Positions 1 through 10,815 of a stretch of DNA of 64,000 nucleotides are shown one piece after another. Within the stretch, counting starts at the first letter, position 1, and each line of letters begins with the position of its first letter. Made by a program: the position numbers and the translations under genes. The stretch comes from Viola odorata (taxonomy: Eukaryota; Streptophyta; Magnoliopsida; Malpighiales; Violaceae), in the NCBI GenBank assembly GCA_963691705.1, contig OY829537.1, positions 64,146,304 through 64,210,303 of the forward strand, given 5' to 3'. Under the pieces are notes generated by a model. That model did not search any database. It saw only the letters and a list, made by a program, of their open reading frames with translations, and was not told where the DNA came from.

Positions 1-356
1 CCCCTGTAATGGTGTGGGGTGGGGCTTCATTTGGTGAGATCCCATCGTATATTTTTTTTTGTTATTTGGGGAAACATCTCTTAAACTTCAACTTGATGTG
101 CAGGGGATTAATATCTTTCTTGTTTCTTTGTGGAGCAATGTATCTTGGTCTTGTTATATTGTCTTAAAGAGGTATATTCGCTCCTTTCATGTCAATTTAT
201 CGATTTTGAATCTTGTATATCCGGCTCTACATTTAAATTCTAAAATAATTATAATGTCGGTTGAGTAAGGTCAAGTCTAAAAGGAACTCTAAACTCTTAT
301 ATTGCAATTCTATGCTACTTTTTGACCCAAAAAAAAATATTCCATGCTACTTTCAG

Positions 357-522
357 GACACGGCAGAACCTGGTTCTTGCTCAAGGACTTTTCCTGAACT
401 CTTTGCAACTTCCAACATTTTCACAGTTGCATCTAGATTTTTTGAAGGAGATGCGCTGCTTGTGGATTGTCGCTTCGAAAATGCCAAAAAAAAGGAAGGA
501 AAATTCGTTTGTTGGAAATTGA
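357..522 (+). CDS. Possible terminal exon of an unknown gene
   Basis: A plausible splice acceptor (pyrimidine-rich stretch ending CTACTTTCAG at 356) is followed by open sequence that closes with a stop at 520-522. In that frame the product would be a basic C-terminal tail ending KKRKENSFVGN. A second frame is also open here, running to 641, so the frame is uncertain. T-rich, UTR-like sequence follows. I recognise no family, and upstream exons would lie outside the window. This may equally be chance open sequence. Confidence 0.18.
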
Positions 523-1923
523 CATTTAAATTCAGAGTTTTTTTTTTCTTCCTAATCCTTTTTTTTCCCTTGTTTTTTTTTTATTTTTATTTTATAGGCA
601 TTTTTTCCCTTGTTAAACAAAGCATATTTATAATTTTGTAGCCACAGTGTATCATTTAATGAGAGCAAAAATGATATTTATTTTTGTGTATTTCGTTCAC
701 ATTTTACTACTGGTTCAAAATAGTCATTCTCCAATGTAATAGGTGCAAAATATTGTATATTGTGTTCCATTTTACCAAAATCAATAATAAGTTCTTAGAA
801 TAAAGTTTGGTTCACTCCTACAGTCACTTGATTCTAAAGTGTGTTTAATAAATATAATTTAACTTCTAAAAATTATACTAAATAATATAAAAAACTTATA
901 TTTGTGTAAAAGAAAAAATTTAGCATGTTGCGATTTAATATATTTGATGCTATATTTTACTAGCATAATTATTGTACTTATTTTCTATTAGTGTCCATAT
1001 GAAATCAATAAATAAATTTAAATTTTACACAAAACTGTAATTTTTTTATTTTTTATATTATTTAGTGTAATTTTTTGAAAAATAAATTATACAAATACGC
1101 TGTTAGGGGACTCTAAAAAGTCCGCCAAGCCTTACCACAAGTTTTTACGGAGTAATAGAATCAAGATGCCACAGAGTTTAAATTAAGTAAACAATTTAAA
1201 AATTAACAAAATAAATAAAAAGTGGTGTAAATAAATTTGTATATTTATATCCTATTTAATAATGTTTCAAAAAATAATGTTTCTAAAAGGTAGTATTTGT
1301 GCAAGCTAAGATAACTTTAAAAATAATTAGCAATTTCATAAAAAAAAAAAAATAGTACAAAAATACTTAGTTACTAATTGAGTCCAGCCACCCATCACGC
1401 CATGATTATTTATTTCCCGAAAAGCCGTGAGGCCCAAACAAAGGCCCATGTAAAGTGGGTTAAGAATAGCGTGCAGACTACGAAATAACCTTAATCCCTG
1501 TCTTGGTCGGACTCTGATTGACGAGAAAGATTGAATGAAAAAAGAGAGGAGGCTCCTAAGGAAAGGCCAGGGCGAGAAAGAGAAAAGTCGCCGGCGGCCG
1601 CTCCAAGAGAAAGGATACACGTCATATTCAAAGGTAAACCCTCGCAAGGGATTCCAGAAATGCAATGAAGAGGCTTGCAAGGTGCAAACACTCGTCTTGG
1701 CAATTTTCAGTAAGGATATGAGTTATGACGATACATTCCGAACTTCCAATTATGATTCAATTACATTCGATCATGGATTCAAGAGTTTTCATTTCTGATT
1801 TACAAGAAAGTTATAGAAATTTAGTTTACTTAGACTTCTTACCCCTTCTTATATCAAGTCACTTAAATAGGTACTCTATTTAGTACCCGAATCACCTAAC
1901 AACCCTAAGGTTCATTTATAGGA
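523..1923. other. AT-rich intergenic DNA, no gene seen
   Basis: Poly-T tracts near 540-600 are followed by AT-rich sequence without long open frames. A short more GC-rich patch at about 1380-1700 has small open frames on both strands but no domain or convincing splice structure. I see nothing annotatable here. Confidence 0.5.
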
Positions 1924-2183
1924 TTTAACCAGCTGACTGATAAAATGCAAGGAGAAACTTCCCTTGACTAAGGGAACGGTTCACTTGGCCCTTTAAACCA
2001 AATTGTTCTTTCTTTCTAGTCTCAAAGAACAAACCTTTTGTTGAGATCGATCTAGTTGTTTATTGGATCTTTCCAACTATGTAGACCCGAAGGTATCAGG
2101 AATAACATTAATCACCCAAGTTAAAAACCTAAGTTGATCAGACCTAAATCTAACATGAACAATATTGGCAAGAAATAAGATAA
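1924..2183. repeat. Left flank of CACTA copy A, duplicated at 43778-44027
   Basis: This stretch, starting TTTAACCAGCTGACTGA, recurs with a few substitutions and a short deletion at 43778-44027. Both copies directly precede a CACTA terminus. The similarity starts abruptly at about 1924/43778, so flank and transposon end were duplicated together, or both are copies of a larger repeat that already held the CACTA element. Confidence 0.75.
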
Positions 2184-2189
2184 CACTAC

Positions 2190-3098
2190 TGATGCGAATC
2201 CACGCATCCAACTACCGTTACCACCAGCTGGTCCAATGACTCGAGCCAGAGCAAGAAAGCTTCAAGACCGATTGTCATCTCTCATTCACAAGGAGCTGGA
2301 ATGTGAGATGTCAAGTGAGGAAGCTGCACTTCGAGAGAAGACCCCTAGAGTTGTGAATCTCCTTACATTCACAATAGCCGATGATGATTCTGCTAGAAAC
2401 GGCACTTGACCGTTTGTCACAAAACGGCTCTTGTCCGATTCGTTCAAAACGGCTCTGACCGTTCTCACGAAATCGGCATCTGCCCGTTTCACTCAGCCGT
2501 TGCCGATTCACTCATCTGTCGCGCGTGCCGATTGTTCAAAACGGCTCCTGCCCGTTTCGCGTGTCCAGAAGCTGGCGCGTTGACTGAAGATTTAAGTTGT
2601 TGACTTTAAATTACTTTAAGCTTAATTAGGTAATTAAACAGTTTAATTAGTTAAGCTATCTTCCTATTTTAGAAGTCCTACTTCTATTCCTATTAGGTTT
2701 GCTTTTAGGGTTTGATTGTAACCTATATAAGGAACTACTTTGCCTCCTTATTAGGTTGGCTGTTATTTGATAAATTGAGATATTCTCTTCAATCTCCGCC
2801 CCTTGTTCAAGTTGGTTGAACCTTGTTCTTCTTGAGTCCGCAATACTTGAGTCGTATACAAGTAAATCTTGGAATTGTATTATTGTGTCGTTTATCTTAG
2901 TGTGATTCTCACATTGTTGAGTCTAGTCCTAAGAACCTGATTCAAGACCCTTGACTTGAAATCGATTAGGGCTCTTAGCACAGGTTAGCTAAGTGGTCTA
3001 AGCTCGTACTTGTCGAGTTATCTATTTCCGCAGGAAATCCGTCTTTGAACAAAGATCAAAATTGGTGCTACGCATCCTAAGGAACCAGGATCGTATCA
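2190..3098 (+). repeat. 5' LTR of the CRM-like element
   Basis: It starts TGATGCGAATCC and ends GGATCGTATCA, 909 bp, the same length as the 3' LTR. The first ~220 bp are the same sequence that encodes the end of the pol reading frame in the 3' copy. A TATA box (TATATAAG) lies at 2724-2731. Differences from the 3' LTR were noted only near 2559-2584 and at 2938. Confidence 0.95.
2724..2731 (+). promoter_or_regulatory. TATA box in the CRM-like 5' LTR
   Basis: TATATAAG lies in the middle of the LTR and would start transcription of the full-length genomic RNA. The same motif is at 9373-9380 in the 3' LTR. It is assigned from sequence and position only. Confidence 0.6.
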
Positions 3099-3100
3099 GT

Positions 3101-3112
3101 TGGTAGCGGAGC
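3101..3112 (+). promoter_or_regulatory. Primer binding site of the CRM-like element
   Basis: TGGTAGCGGAGC follows the 5' LTR after two bases. It resembles the plant initiator-Met PBS TGGTATCAGAGC with two changes. The identical 12-mer follows the LTR of the gag-only element at 31880 (minus strand), which supports a real shared primer choice. Confidence 0.7.
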
Positions 3113-4000
3113 TTAAGGCGTTCAAAGATTGGTAAGTATCTTCAATTGTTTCAAGTTTTCTTTGTTGAAATCGGTATTCTCTTTCTACTCCATTCTAAAA
3201 CCGATTTCTTTGCTGTGCTTGGTTAGTTACTTGAATACAATTGGTTGTGTTTCGTTCCAGTTTGTTGTGTTGAAATTCGCTAAATTACTTGCGTTTTCTA
3301 CCCACGAGAAGGTCACGAAATACAAGAGAAAATTCTGTTCAGTATCAGTTGTCGAATTTGTATTTATATATATAGCAACTGAAGTCTGATTTGGGTGATT
3401 GTGGTTTCGTTGGAAAGCTGAATCTATTGGGCTTCCGAATCAAAAAGAATCGGTCGATTCGGAGTTCAGAGTAAAAAGTTCTGATCAAAACACTAAATTG
3501 TGTTTGCTGTAAAAAAAAAAAGAAAAATAGGGAAAATTCCCAAGGAAAAGAAAGTGATTCGATTCTGCAAATACAAAAATATATAGAAGTATTTGCTCCA
3601 TAAAAACCAGATTTATCAAGGAATTAAATTGCACTGCGATTGGATATTACAATCATAACTGAAATTGAATTTGTTTGAGTCCGTTCGAGTCAATTTGAGC
3701 TTTCTTGATTCCTTGAAATTGCCTTCTACTCTACTTGCTATTTGTTTGATTGGTTGTTCTTACAATTACTCAAATATCAAGTGTCACCATTCTTTTCAGT
3801 GCTAGTTTTATTTGAGAGTCTTCTTGGAAGCTTTTCTTTGGATTCTTGAGTCTCACTAACACTTGAACATTGCAGGGATTTTCGAGAGAATTTGTGAGAT
3901 TATTAGAGTGATTAAACACGAGAGTAAACACGTGAGGGAGTGCTAGGTTAGTGCAATTTTACGTTTTCTTTGGTGTTGTGAATTTCAGGAAAAGTAAAAG
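3113..4000 (+). other. Untranslated leader of the CRM-like element
   Basis: About 0.9 kb lies between the PBS and the gag start. It is AT-rich with only short open frames and would carry packaging and dimerisation signals. None can be pinpointed. Confidence 0.6.
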
Positions 4001-6214
4001 ATGTCTCAAGAGGGAGTACAACAACCCGATCTGACGGCTATGCTAGCCAACATGACGGAACAACTCCGAACATTGAATGAACGGCAAGTAACTGCCAATG
4101 AGCGGCAGCTAACTGCCGATGCAAGAATGGCTAGGATGGAAGCGTTAGCTACCATAAATCCAGTTCCTATAGCCGCGAATAACCAACGTGATGGCCGTTT
4201 GACTGATCTGTCCGAAGAAGATGACAACGCCCGTCGCCCACGTGATGTGAATCGTCGGCGTAATCTTGCTTTGGTCCCTCCTAGGCGACTTGCCAGACGT
4301 GGTCCACAATTACCACATTCTGATTTGGAAGGAGAATCTGATGGGGGAGAAGGCTGGATAAATGCAAGGGATGGACAGAGGAGAGAGAGACGAGACCGTC
4401 GTGATGGTAGGAGAGAACGGGAGGATGACCGTTTGGATGCTAATCTCAGCAGCATCAAAATGAAAATACCTCCGTTTGAGGGTACTGACGACCCTGATAC
4501 CTTCTTGATATGGGAACGGAAAGTAGATGCTATTTTCTTATGCCACAATTATTCAGAAGGTAAAAAGGTCCAGTTAGCAGCAGTAGAATTCAGTGGATAT
4601 GCTAGTCATTGGTGGGAGCAGCTCAACCTGAAGAGAGCCGCTATTTATGCTGGTCCGATTAATGACTGGGTTGAGATGAAACAGGCGATGAGACAACGGT
4701 TTGTCCCTGCCCACTTTCACCGTGAGCTTCATCAACGGCTTCAAACCTTGAAGCAGGGCAGCAAGGGAGTTGGTGCCTACTTTAATGAGATGGAGATTGC
4801 TTTAGCTCAAGCAAAAATTACTGAGGAACCTGAGGTAACGATGGCTCGGTTTATTGCTGGTTTGAATGCCGAGATTGCCGACGCCCTGGAGCTGGCGCAA
4901 TACAATACTCTTGAGGAGATGCTTCACATGGCTCAAAAGATTGAGAGGCATCGGAAAGCTAAGAGCTCTTCTAAGTCTACTGGCTCGACACCGTGGAAGA
5001 AGCCGTCTTGGTATAAGGAAGACAGAACGGCTTCTACCGTTCCGAAGACACCCGCCAGTGCCGTTATCCCGTCCAAAACGGCTACTACTAAACCTTACAC
5101 TCCACCTGTGGATCGGCCAGCCACTAAGGAAATTGTTTGTTTCAAATGCAACGGTCGAGGACACAAGAAAGTGGAGTGTCCGAATAAGAGAGTTTTCATC
5201 ATCCGGCCGAATGGAGAGGAAGAATCGGATGATGAACAGGAGAAAACAGAACCTGAGGAAAATGGTCAGACCGATTCGGATATTGACTGTCAGAGAGGTG
5301 AGCATGTTCAGTTGCTTGTCATCCGACGGAACCTGAGCGTGCAGACCACAGATGAAGTGTGTGATGAGGAGCAACGGACCAATCTGTTCCACACCCGAGG
5401 TGTGATTGATCACAAGGGTTGTTCCATTATTATAGACAACGGAAGCTGCACCAACTGTGCCAGTGTGCTGATGGTTCATAAGCTGGACTTGCCGACGGTA
5501 AAGCATCCGAAACCGTATCGTCTACACTGGATGACGGATGACAATGGTATTAAGGTGACCAAACAGGTACTTGTTAAGTTTCGTATCGGCAAATACCAAG
5601 ATGAGGTTCTCTGTGATGTTGTGCCGATGCAAGCAAGCCATATCCTCCTTGGACGCCCATGGCAGTTTGATCGCGAATCGAATCATGATGGGAAGAGAAA
5701 CCTCTACAAATTGGTTAAGGATGGTAAGAAATTCACCTTGGCACCGTTAACACAAGCTGCAGTGTTTGAGGATCAGCAATGGCTTGCTAAGTCACATGCT
5801 GAATATGAAATTGCAAAACAGCTTGCGAGAGAAAAAGAAGGTTTGAGTGTGAAAAGTATAGAGGGAACCACTGAGTGTGTGAGCCTTAAACATTCGCATG
5901 AAAACAGCAAGCATGCAGAGGGAGAGTGTAAACATTCGCATGAAAACAGCAAGCATGCAGAGGGCGAGTGTAAACATTCGCACGAAAAGAGTAAGCGTGC
6001 TGAGAGTGGCATTGAGAGAAAAGGAAAGGTAAATAAAAAGAAATTGAGTGTATATGCCAAGGGGAGCGAAGTGAGGAGAGCCATGCTTTCTCATAACAAC
6101 TGTTTTGACGCAAGCCGTCCTCTACTTCTAATCTGTTTTCGCTCTTCTTGTTTAACCTCCAATGAAACGGAACGGCACAACACCGTTCCGATTGGTATAT
6201 CTTCTCTCTTGTAG
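4001..6214 (+). CDS. gag-pro: Gag-protease polyprotein of the CRM-like element
   Basis: A 737-residue open frame starts at an ATG right after the leader. The N-terminal ~60 residues hold short repeats (TANERQ/TADARM) and look coiled-coil-like, then come RD/RE-rich basic segments. The retrotransposon gag (capsid) domain follows at roughly residues 150-310, with KMKIPPFEGTDDPDTFL and a WW pair. A zinc knuckle CFKCNGRGHKKVEC (CX2CX4HX4C) is near residue 380. The protease region near residue 480 reads IIDNGSCTNCAS: the catalytic Asp is kept but the following residue is Asn, where this clade usually has Gly. A threefold 14-residue repeat lies near the C terminus. The frame ends at TAG (6212-6214) directly before RT sequence in the same frame. 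Confidence 0.92.
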   Translation: MSQEGVQQPDLTAMLANMTEQLRTLNERQVTANERQLTADARMARMEALATINPVPIAANNQRDGRLTDLSEEDDNARRPRDVNRRRNLALVPPRRLARRGPQLPHSDLEGESDGGEGWINARDGQRRERRDRRDGRREREDDRLDANLSSIKMKIPPFEGTDDPDTFLIWERKVDAIFLCHNYSEGKKVQLAAVEFSGYASHWWEQLNLKRAAIYAGPINDWVEMKQAMRQRFVPAHFHRELHQRLQTLKQGSKGVGAYFNEMEIALAQAKITEEPEVTMARFIAGLNAEIADALELAQYNTLEEMLHMAQKIERHRKAKSSSKSTGSTPWKKPSWYKEDRTASTVPKTPASAVIPSKTATTKPYTPPVDRPATKEIVCFKCNGRGHKKVECPNKRVFIIRPNGEEESDDEQEKTEPEENGQTDSDIDCQRGEHVQLLVIRRNLSVQTTDEVCDEEQRTNLFHTRGVIDHKGCSIIIDNGSCTNCASVLMVHKLDLPTVKHPKPYRLHWMTDDNGIKVTKQVLVKFRIGKYQDEVLCDVVPMQASHILLGRPWQFDRESNHDGKRNLYKLVKDGKKFTLAPLTQAAVFEDQQWLAKSHAEYEIAKQLAREKEGLSVKSIEGTTECVSLKHSHENSKHAEGECKHSHENSKHAEGECKHSHEKSKRAESGIERKGKVNKKKLSVYAKGSEVRRAMLSHNNCFDASRPLLLICFRSSCLTSNETERHNTVPIGISSLL
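5888..6006 (+). repeat. Three 42-bp in-frame tandem repeats in gag-pro
   Basis: Units start at 5888, 5930 and 5972. The first two are nearly identical and the third is shorter and diverged. Each encodes 14 residues of the type KHSHENSKHAEGEC, so the repeat keeps the reading frame. It lies between the protease and RT, where a linker would tolerate expansion. Confidence 0.9.
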
Positions 6215-9058
6215 GAATTTGGAGATGTTCTACCCGAAGAGATGCCACCTGGCTTACCTCCGATTCGAGGCATCGAACATCAGATCGACTTTGTTCCTGG
6301 ATCGGCAATTCCCCATCGGCCGGCTTACCGATCCAATCCAGAGGAGACAAAGGAACTGCAACGGCAAGTGGACGATTTGCTTGCGCGTGGGTACGTTCGG
6401 TAGAGTCTGTCTCCATGTGCCGTTCCAGTCATTCTAGTCCCAAAGAAGGATGGATCTTGGCGCATGTGTGTTGATTGTCGAGCAGTCAACAAAATCACTG
6501 TAAAGTATCGCCATCCTATTCCTCGATTGGATGATATGTTAGATGAATTAAGTGGTAGTAAATTATTTTCTAAAATTGATTTAATGAGTGGATACCACCA
6601 GATTCGTATGAAAGAGGGGGATGAATGGAAAACTGCTTTTAAGACTAAGTATGGTTTATATGAATGGATGGTTATGCCGTTTGGCTTGACTAATGCTCCT
6701 AGCATCTTTATGAGATTAATGAACCATGTACTTCGGCACTTAATTGGTAAATTTGTTGTAGTTTATTTTGATGACATTTTAATCTATAGCAAATCATTGG
6801 ATGAGCATGTTTTACATCTTAAGGAAGTTTTTCTAACACTTCGTGAGCAGAAATTATATGGTAAACCTAGTAAGTGTTCTTTTGAATTGGAACACGTTGG
6901 TTTTCTTGGTTTCATTGTAGGTGCAGATGGCGTTAAAGTGGATGAAGAGAAGATCCGCGCAATACGGGAATGGCCGACGCCGAAGGCCGTTACCGATGTG
7001 AGATCGTTCCATGGATTAGCAAGCTTCTATCGGCGTTTTGTAAAGGATTTTAGCACCATTGCCGTTCCATTGAACGATTTAACAAAAAAGAATGTTGTTT
7101 TCAGGTGGGAGCAACAACAGGAGGAGGCGTTTGCTACCCTCAAGGAACGGCTCTGTGCCGCTCCCGTGCTAGCATTGCCCGACTTCAGCAAGGCGTTTGA
7201 GATAGAGTGCGACGCCAGCGGATTAGGAATCGGTGCCGTTCTGCTGCAGGAGAAACGGCCGATTGCCTTTTTCAGTGAGAAGCTCAAGGATGCTCAGCTC
7301 CGATATCCGACCTACGACAAGGAATTCTATGCCCTTGTCCGAGCGTTAGAAACATGGCAACACTATCTGATGCCAAGGGAGTTTATCATCCACACAGACC
7401 ATTTGAGCTTGAAGTACCTAAAGGGTCAAGGGAAGCTCAATCGGCGACATGCCGTTTGGATGGAGTTCATAGAGGTGTTCCCTTACCACATTCAGTACAA
7501 GCAAGGTAAAGAGAATATTGTTGCCGATGCGCTATCGCGACGGTATGTGCTGATTACTTCTCTAAATGCCAAATTGCTTGGATTTTCGCACATTATAGAG
7601 CTCTATGCAACCGATTCCGATTTTGGTGCTATTTACTTGCATGGCGTTTCTATTTCTGGTTCTAAATTCTACAAGTATGAGGGTTATTTGTTTAAAGGCA
7701 AACATTTGTGTATTCCTCATTGCTCTCTTCGTGAATTACTTGTGCATGAAGCCCATAGTGGTGGCTTAATGGGTCACTTTGGCGTGACTAAAACCTTGGA
7801 TGTATTGCATGATCACTTTTATTGGCCTCACATGAAGCGTGATGTTGTCCGCATTATTGCTAGATGTTTAATATGTCGTCGAGCCAAGTCGAAATCTGCT
7901 GGTCATGGAGAATACATGCCGTTACCTGTCCCTTCTCACCCTTGGACCGATTTGTCTATGGATTTTGTCGTTGGATTGCCTAGGTCTAAGAACGGAAAGG
8001 ATAGTGTCTTTGTTGTGGTGGATAGATTTTCGAAGATGTCCCACTTTATTCCATGTTCTACTACTTGTGATGCTACTCAGGTCGCTGATTTGTTCTTTCG
8101 TGAAGTAGTCCGTTTGCATGGTATACCCTTAACTATTGTGAGTGATAGAGATACTAAGTTTCTTAGTCATTTTTGGCGTGTTTTGTGGAAGAAACTTGGT
8201 ACTAAATTATTGTATTCTACATCTTCTCACCCACAAACCGATGGTCAAACTGAGGTGGTAAATCGGACTCTTGGCTCCCTTTTACGCACCTTAGTTCATA
8301 AGCATGTTTCTACTTGGGTTGATCATTTACCGTTTATTGAATTTGCTTACAACCGTGCTGTTCATTCTACTACTCATTACTCACCGTTTGAACTTGTGTA
8401 TGGATTTAATCCTAGAACTGTTTTGGATTTAACTCCCTTACCTTTGAGTGATGTTGTAAGTTTAGATGGTGCACAAAAGGCTGATTTTGTCAAGCAATTG
8501 CATGCTAAGGCAAAACAGAACATTGAGCGCATGAATGACAAGCTTGTGCAGAAACGGAAAGAGGGCCGACGGCTAGTGACGTTCCAGGTGGGCGATTGGG
8601 TCTGGTTGCATATGCGCAAGGAGCGTTTTCCTGACCAACGCCGTGGCAAGCTATCTCCTAGAGGAGACGGACCATTCCAGATTGTTGAGAAGATCAACAA
8701 CAATGCCTACCAACTGGCATTGCCGAGTGAGTATGGTGCCGTTAGCTCTACTTTCAATGTTTCTGACTTAGCGCTGTTTGGACTTTCAGCTGATACCGAT
8801 TCGGATTCGAGGGCGAATCCTTCCGAAGGGGGTGGGAATGATGCGAATCCACGCATCCAACTACCGTTACCACCAGCTGGTCCAATGACTCGAGCCAGAG
8901 CAAGAAAGCTTCAAGACCGATTGTCATCTCTCATTCACAAGGAGCTGGAATGTGAGATGTCAAGTGAGGAAGCTGCACTTCGAGAGAAGACCCCTAGAGT
9001 TGTGAATCTCCTTACATTCACAATAGCCGATGATGATTCTGCTAGAAACGGCACTTGA
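6215..9058 (+). CDS. pol: Pol polyprotein (RT, RNase H, integrase) of the CRM-like element
   Basis: The frame is the same as gag-pro and opens right after TAG 6212-6214 with EFGDVLPEEMPPG. A second amber codon interrupts the RT N-terminus at 6401-6403, just before SLSPCAVPV; the first ATG beyond it is 6464. The RT core has KIDLMSGYHQIRM, MPFGLTNAPS and the catalytic YFDDILIYS. RNase H has FEIECDASGLGIGAVL and a TDHLSLKYL motif. Integrase has an HHCC zinc finger (ending CLICRRAKS) and D, D and E residues in DLSMDFVVG, VSDRDTKF and HPQTDGQTEVVNR. The last ~73 codons lie inside the 3' LTR and end at 9058. Apart from the two ambers the frame is intact. Confidence 0.92.
8825..8838 (+). promoter_or_regulatory. 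Polypurine tract of the CRM-like element, inside pol
   Basis: GAAGGGGGTGGGAA directly precedes the 3' LTR start (TGATGCG at 8839). It would prime plus-strand DNA synthesis and is at the same time translated as part of SEGGGND. Confidence 0.85.
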
Positions 9059-9747
9059 CCGTTTGTCACAAAACGGCTCTTGTCCGATTCGTTCAAAACG
9101 GCTCTGACCGTTCTCACGAAATCGGCATCTGCCCGTTTCACTCAGCCGTTGCCGATTCACTCATCTGTCGCGCGTGCCGATTGTTCAAAACGGCTCCTAC
9201 CCGTTTCGCGTATCCAGAAGCTGACGCGTTGACTGAAGATTTAAGTTGTTGACTTTAAATTACTTTAAGCTTAATTAGGTAATTAAACAGTTTAATTAGT
9301 TAAGCTATCTTCCTATTTTAGAAGTCCTACTTCTATTCCTATTAGGTTTGCTTTTAGGGTTTGATTGTAACCTATATAAGGAACTACTTTGCCTCCTTAT
9401 TAGGTTGGCTGTTATTTGATAAATTGAGATATTCTCTTCAATCTCCGCCCCTTGTTCAAGTTGGTTGAACCTTGTTCTTCTTGAGTCCGCAATACTTGAG
9501 TCGTATACAAGTAAATCTTGGAATTGTATTATTGTGTCGTTTATCTTAGTGTGATTCTCACATTGTTGAGTCTAGTCCTAAGAACCCGATTCAAGACCCT
9601 TGACTTGAAATCGATTAGGGCTCTTAGCACAGGTTAGCTAAGTGGTCTAAGCTCGTACTTGTCGAGTTATCTATTTCCGCAGGAAATCCGTCTTTGAACA
9701 AAGATCAAAATTGGTGCTACGCATCCTAAGGAACCAGGATCGTATCA
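8839..9747 (+). repeat. 3' LTR of the CRM-like element
   Basis: The LTR is 909 bp, TGATGCG...GTATCA. It differs from the 5' LTR at about four positions, all transitions (three G/A near 9208-9233, one C/T near 9587). It encodes the pol C-terminus up to 9058, including GPMTRARARKLQ. TATA box at 9373-9380. Confidence 0.95.
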
Positions 9748-9752
9748 ACTAC

Positions 9753-10730
9753 AAAAAAAATGTCTTATTCCAACGACAAAGTCGATCGAAAAAGACACTT
9801 TCTGTCGAAAATGAGATGTTTCAACGACCTTTTCGACGGAACACTGTCATCGCCAAATAGCTCATCGAATGCCCTATTTTTTGACCAAAATTATTGACAC
9901 AGGACGTTTTGGAGGGACTTACTATTTCCAAGCCACCGAAACAACATTCTGTCAAAAATTAGAGGTTGACTTGGCACCTATTTTCGACGAAGAGTTTGTC
10001 GAAAGATAGAATTCAATTCCGACCGCATACTCGGCCGCAAACACTTTTCGACGGACATCCGTTGAAACATGTAAGTTTTATTATTCTTCTCATTTGCATG
10101 TTTTCGACAGACTGTTTGTCGAAAAAAATTTCCCCACAGGTTATCGATGGGTGTCCGTCGAAACATGTAGGTTTTATTATTAGTCCCTTTTGAATGTTTT
10201 CGACGGACTTTCCGTCGCAAATGTTTATCTACATACGTTATTGACGGAGGGTGCTGTCGAAATGTTTCAAGAGTTTTTGATGGCCTTTCTGTCGTCAAAA
10301 CAGTTTGCATGTTTCCGACAGGTTTTATTATTAGTCCTTTTTGAATGTTTTCGATGGACTTTCTGTCGCAAATGTTTATCTACATACGTTATTGACGGAG
10401 GGTGCTGTCGAAATGTTTCAAGAGTTTTTGATGGCCTTTCTGTCGTCAAAACAGTTTGCATGTTTCCGACAGGCGAAGCTGTCGAAAATATGAAAATAAT
10501 TTTTTTTACAGATTTTTATAAATATTAATAATTTAGCATTAATACTATATATTAATAATATCAGTAATATATAATACTAACACTAATATTAATATTTATT
10601 ATTAATAATACTAATTAAATCGTATACATGAAAATTCTTTAGTTACACATTTAAAGGTTCATAATTAAATGCTAGAAAACTAAAAATTAACTAAGTAAAT
10701 ATACCAAATAAGTCTTTAAAAAATTATTAC
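9753..10730. repeat. CACTA copy A subterminal repeat region
   Basis: Dense short direct and inverted copies of TTCGACGGA/TCCGTCGAAA-like motifs are the expected binding sites for a CACTA transposase accessory protein. A 151-bp tandem duplication (10170-10320 and 10321-10471) is present here but not in copy B. AT-rich sequence of about 230 bp follows. No gene. Confidence 0.7.
10170..10471. repeat. 151-bp tandem duplication in the CACTA subterminal region
   Basis: Two adjacent, almost identical copies start at GGTTTTATTATTAGTC (10170 and 10321). Copy B has only one, so the duplication arose in copy A after the two copies separated. Confidence 0.85.
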
Positions 10731-10815
10731 TTGAAAGCTTGGTCACTATCCAGATCATATGGAGGATCCTCGCATGGACTGCCCTTTGCCTCTCAAACTC
10801 GGCCTACATCATCGC

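Larger units (their letters stand above)
2190..9747 (+). mobile_element. Ty3/gypsy LTR retrotransposon, CRM-like, nearly intact
   Basis: The element is bounded by TG...CA LTRs of 909 bp each and by the perfect 5-bp target duplication ACTAC (2185-2189 and 9748-9752). Order is 5' LTR, primer site, 0.9-kb leader, gag-protease, RT-RNase H-integrase, polypurine tract, 3' LTR. I found about four differences between the LTRs, all transitions, so insertion is recent. Integrase following RT/RNase H defines Ty3/gypsy. The polyprotein tail running into the 3' LTR and the LTR start TGATG are features I associate with the CRM (centromeric) clade, although a chromodomain is not securely visible. Two in-frame TAG codons (6212, 6401) separate or interrupt the coding regions. 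Confidence 0.93.

Noticed and set aside
2286..2603. Paired small open frames inside the CRM-like LTRs (also 8935-9252)
   Set aside because: Both LTR copies show the same frames because the LTRs are nearly identical. They overlap the pol tail or U3 sequence and have no family.
4006..4548. Long minus-strand open frames over gag (also 4802-5506 and 5886-6416)
   Set aside because: Antisense shadows of the well-supported gag-pro gene; Ser/Arg-rich with no motifs.
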